Of a DNA stretch of 6,319 nt, positions 5,154 through 6,319 are shown in pieces. The stretch is from positions 1-6,319 of the forward strand of contig JACCZP010000226.1 of assembly GCA_013695885.1 (NCBI GenBank), given 5' to 3'. The position numbers and the translations under genes are program-made. The DNA comes from Thermoleophilaceae bacterium. Its GTDB lineage: Bacteria; Actinomycetota; Thermoleophilia; Solirubrobacterales; Thermoleophilaceae. Position 1 is the stretch's first letter; each line of letters opens with the position of its first letter. A model generated the notes under the pieces. It searched no databases and was not told where the DNA came from. It saw only the letters and a program-made list of their open reading frames with translations.

Positions 5154-6319
5154 GTGGAGCCGATGGCGTCGAGCGCTCAGCAGAACGCCCGTCGGCGCCG
5201 CCTCACCCACCGTGCGCTGCCCACCGTCGTGGCGCTCGCCGCCGCCGTGGTGATCGCCGTCCTCCTGGCCTTCGTCGGCCAGAGCGACGCCGAGCAGGCG
5301 GCTGCGCGCCTCGCGCGGGCCTGGGAGCGCGGTGACGCTCGCGGCATGCACGCCGCCCTCGCTCCTGCGACTCGCCGCGAGGTCAGGCGGCGCGCTTTCG
5401 CCCGTTCCTACGAGCGGGCCGGGGCGATGAGCACGGGTACGAGCGTGCTGGCCGGCGAGCCCGACGAGGAGGGCGCTCGTGTACGGCTGCCGGTCGCCGT
5501 CCGCACGCGCGCCTTCGGCGAGGTGCGGGGAGAGGTGTCCCTCCCCGTCCTCGAGGACGGGCTGGGCTGGACGCCGGAGGCCGTCTTCCCGGGGCTTGCG
5601 CCCGGAGAGCGCCTGTCCCGACGCACCGACGCCCCGCCGCGTGCCGCGATCCTCGCCGGCGACGGACGGGTGCTCGCCGCCGGACCCGCCTCGGCCCGGC
5701 GCGTGGGTCTCGGGCGGGCGGGGACGAGCGTGGCGGGCGCCGTCGGGCCGGCTCCGAGCTCCGAGGAGTCCGAAGCCACCTTCGCCCGCGGGTTCCCGCC
5801 GGGAACCGCCGTCGGGGTGTCGGGGCTCGAGCGGATACTCGACCGCCGGCTCCTCGGCACCCCGGGAGGCCGTCTCCTCGCCGGTAGGCGGACCCTCGCG
5901 GCCTCGCGTCCCCGGGCGGCCGCCGACGTGCGCACGACGATCGACCCCGGAGTGCAGGAGGCCGCCGCCGGGGCCCTCGGCGAGCGGTTCGGGGGCATCG
6001 CGGCGCTCGACCCGCGGACTGGAGAGATCCGGGCGCTGGCCGGAGTCGCGTTCTCCGCCCCTCAGCCCCCGGGGTCGACGTTCAAGATCGTGACCGCCAC
6101 GGCCGCGCTCGAGGCCGGCGCCGTCCGTCCTCAGTCGCGCTTCCCCGTCCAGACCAAGGCCGTGATCGACGGCGTGGACCTCGAGAACGCGAACGGCGAG
6201 AGCTGCGGAGGGACCTTCGTCGAGTCCTTCGCGCAGTCGTGCAACTCGGTCTTCGCCCCTCTCGGGGTGCGCGTGGGCGCGCGCCGGCTGCTGGCCACGG
6301 CGCGGCGCTACGGGTTCGG
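5154..6319 (+). CDS. Penicillin-binding protein transpeptidase with NTF2-like N-domain, 3' end cut by window edge
   Basis: N-terminal 388 codons of a class B penicillin-binding protein that cross-links peptidoglycan stem peptides outside the membrane. A short Arg-rich cytoplasmic start is followed by one membrane helix at about 22-42. Residues about 46-140 (EQAAARLARAWERGD, then alternating strands) resemble the NTF2-like MecA_N domain. A degenerate linker or dimerisation region follows, with GVSGLERILDRRLLG near 223-237. The transpeptidase starts at about 265 (TTIDPGVQ; LDPRTGEIRAL). Its catalytic nucleophile is S308 in PGSTFK with K311, and the second motif is S362-C-N364. The third motif (KTG) would lie beyond the window. 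C351 and C363 are close enough to pair. An ATG at 5163 is an alternative in-frame start with GGAG just upstream, at short spacing. GTG 5154 fits a leaderless transcript. Family is secure; the exact physiological class, elongation, division or accessory, cannot be told. Confidence 0.92.
   Translation, partial: MEPMASSAQQNARRRRLTHRALPTVVALAAAVVIAVLLAFVGQSDAEQAAARLARAWERGDARGMHAALAPATRREVRRRAFARSYERAGAMSTGTSVLAGEPDEEGARVRLPVAVRTRAFGEVRGEVSLPVLEDGLGWTPEAVFPGLAPGERLSRRTDAPPRAAILAGDGRVLAAGPASARRVGLGRAGTSVAGAVGPAPSSEESEATFARGFPPGTAVGVSGLERILDRRLLGTPGGRLLAGRRTLAASRPRAAADVRTTIDPGVQEAAAGALGERFGGIAALDPRTGEIRALAGVAFSAPQPPGSTFKIVTATAALEAGAVRPQSRFPVQTKAVIDGVDLENANGESCGGTFVESFAQSCNSVFAPLGVRVGARRLLATARRYGF

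Noticed and set aside
2880..5351. 823-codon open frame on the minus strand
   Set aside because: It crosses the phosphoesterase antisense and marP in a shifted frame, with Arg/Pro/Gly-rich sequence and no domain features. The marP frame holds the real motifs.
5408..6093. Open frames on both strands across the PBP gene
   Set aside because: Both have biased Ser/Arg/Pro composition with no motifs. The frame from 5154 carries the membrane helix, STFK and SxN.
1..6319. CRISPR arrays, insertion sequences, tRNA or rRNA genes, attachment sites
   Set aside because: No regularly spaced repeats, transposase motifs, terminal inverted repeats or tRNA-like cloverleaf with a T-loop consensus were seen by eye. 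A dedicated tRNA scan was not possible.

Overview
The window is very GC-rich (around 70% by eye, not counted). It holds four protein genes, two of them cut by the window edges, plus one probable gene remnant. The codon bias, the GTG starts, the weak or absent Shine-Dalgarno sequences and a close MarP homologue all point to a high-GC actinobacterium. A deep-branching class such as Thermoleophilia would fit, but that finer placement is inference from general resemblance. GC bias at third codon positions keeps antisense and shifted frames open for hundreds of codons, so most long open frames here are not genes.

Layout from left to right. (1) Positions 1-2272, minus strand: a type IA DNA topoisomerase of the TopB (topoisomerase III) family, with its C-terminus beyond the left edge. 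(2) About 2283-2541, minus strand, just upstream of topB: the N-terminal half of an XRE-type helix-turn-helix regulator that breaks down before the recognition helix, probably a pseudogene. (3) 2542-2780: a gene-free stretch with short inverted repeats. (4) 2781-4016, plus strand: a membrane-anchored metallophosphoesterase of the calcineurin-like superfamily, with four N-terminal membrane segments and two unusual metal-site motifs. (5) 3932-5077 (or 5101), minus strand: a MarP-like membrane serine protease, made of a CvpA-type membrane domain and a trypsin-like domain. Its 3' end overlaps the phosphoesterase 3' end by 85 bp. (6) 5154 to the right edge, plus strand: the N-terminal part of a penicillin-binding protein transpeptidase, divergent from the protease across a short AT-richer spacer.

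How the genes may work together. The protease and the penicillin-binding protein share a promoter region of under 80 bp and both act at the cell envelope. In mycobacteria MarP supports acid resistance by processing a peptidoglycan hydrolase, so a cell-wall link between these two is plausible. The phosphoesterase is predicted to face outward and is also an envelope protein. The topoisomerase is a DNA-maintenance gene with no obvious link to the other three. I see no mobile element, CRISPR array, RNA gene or recognisable new multi-gene system. The most notable features are the broken XRE gene, the unusual phosphoesterase metal site, the antisense 3' overlap and the precise match of the protease to the MarP cysteine and catalytic layout.
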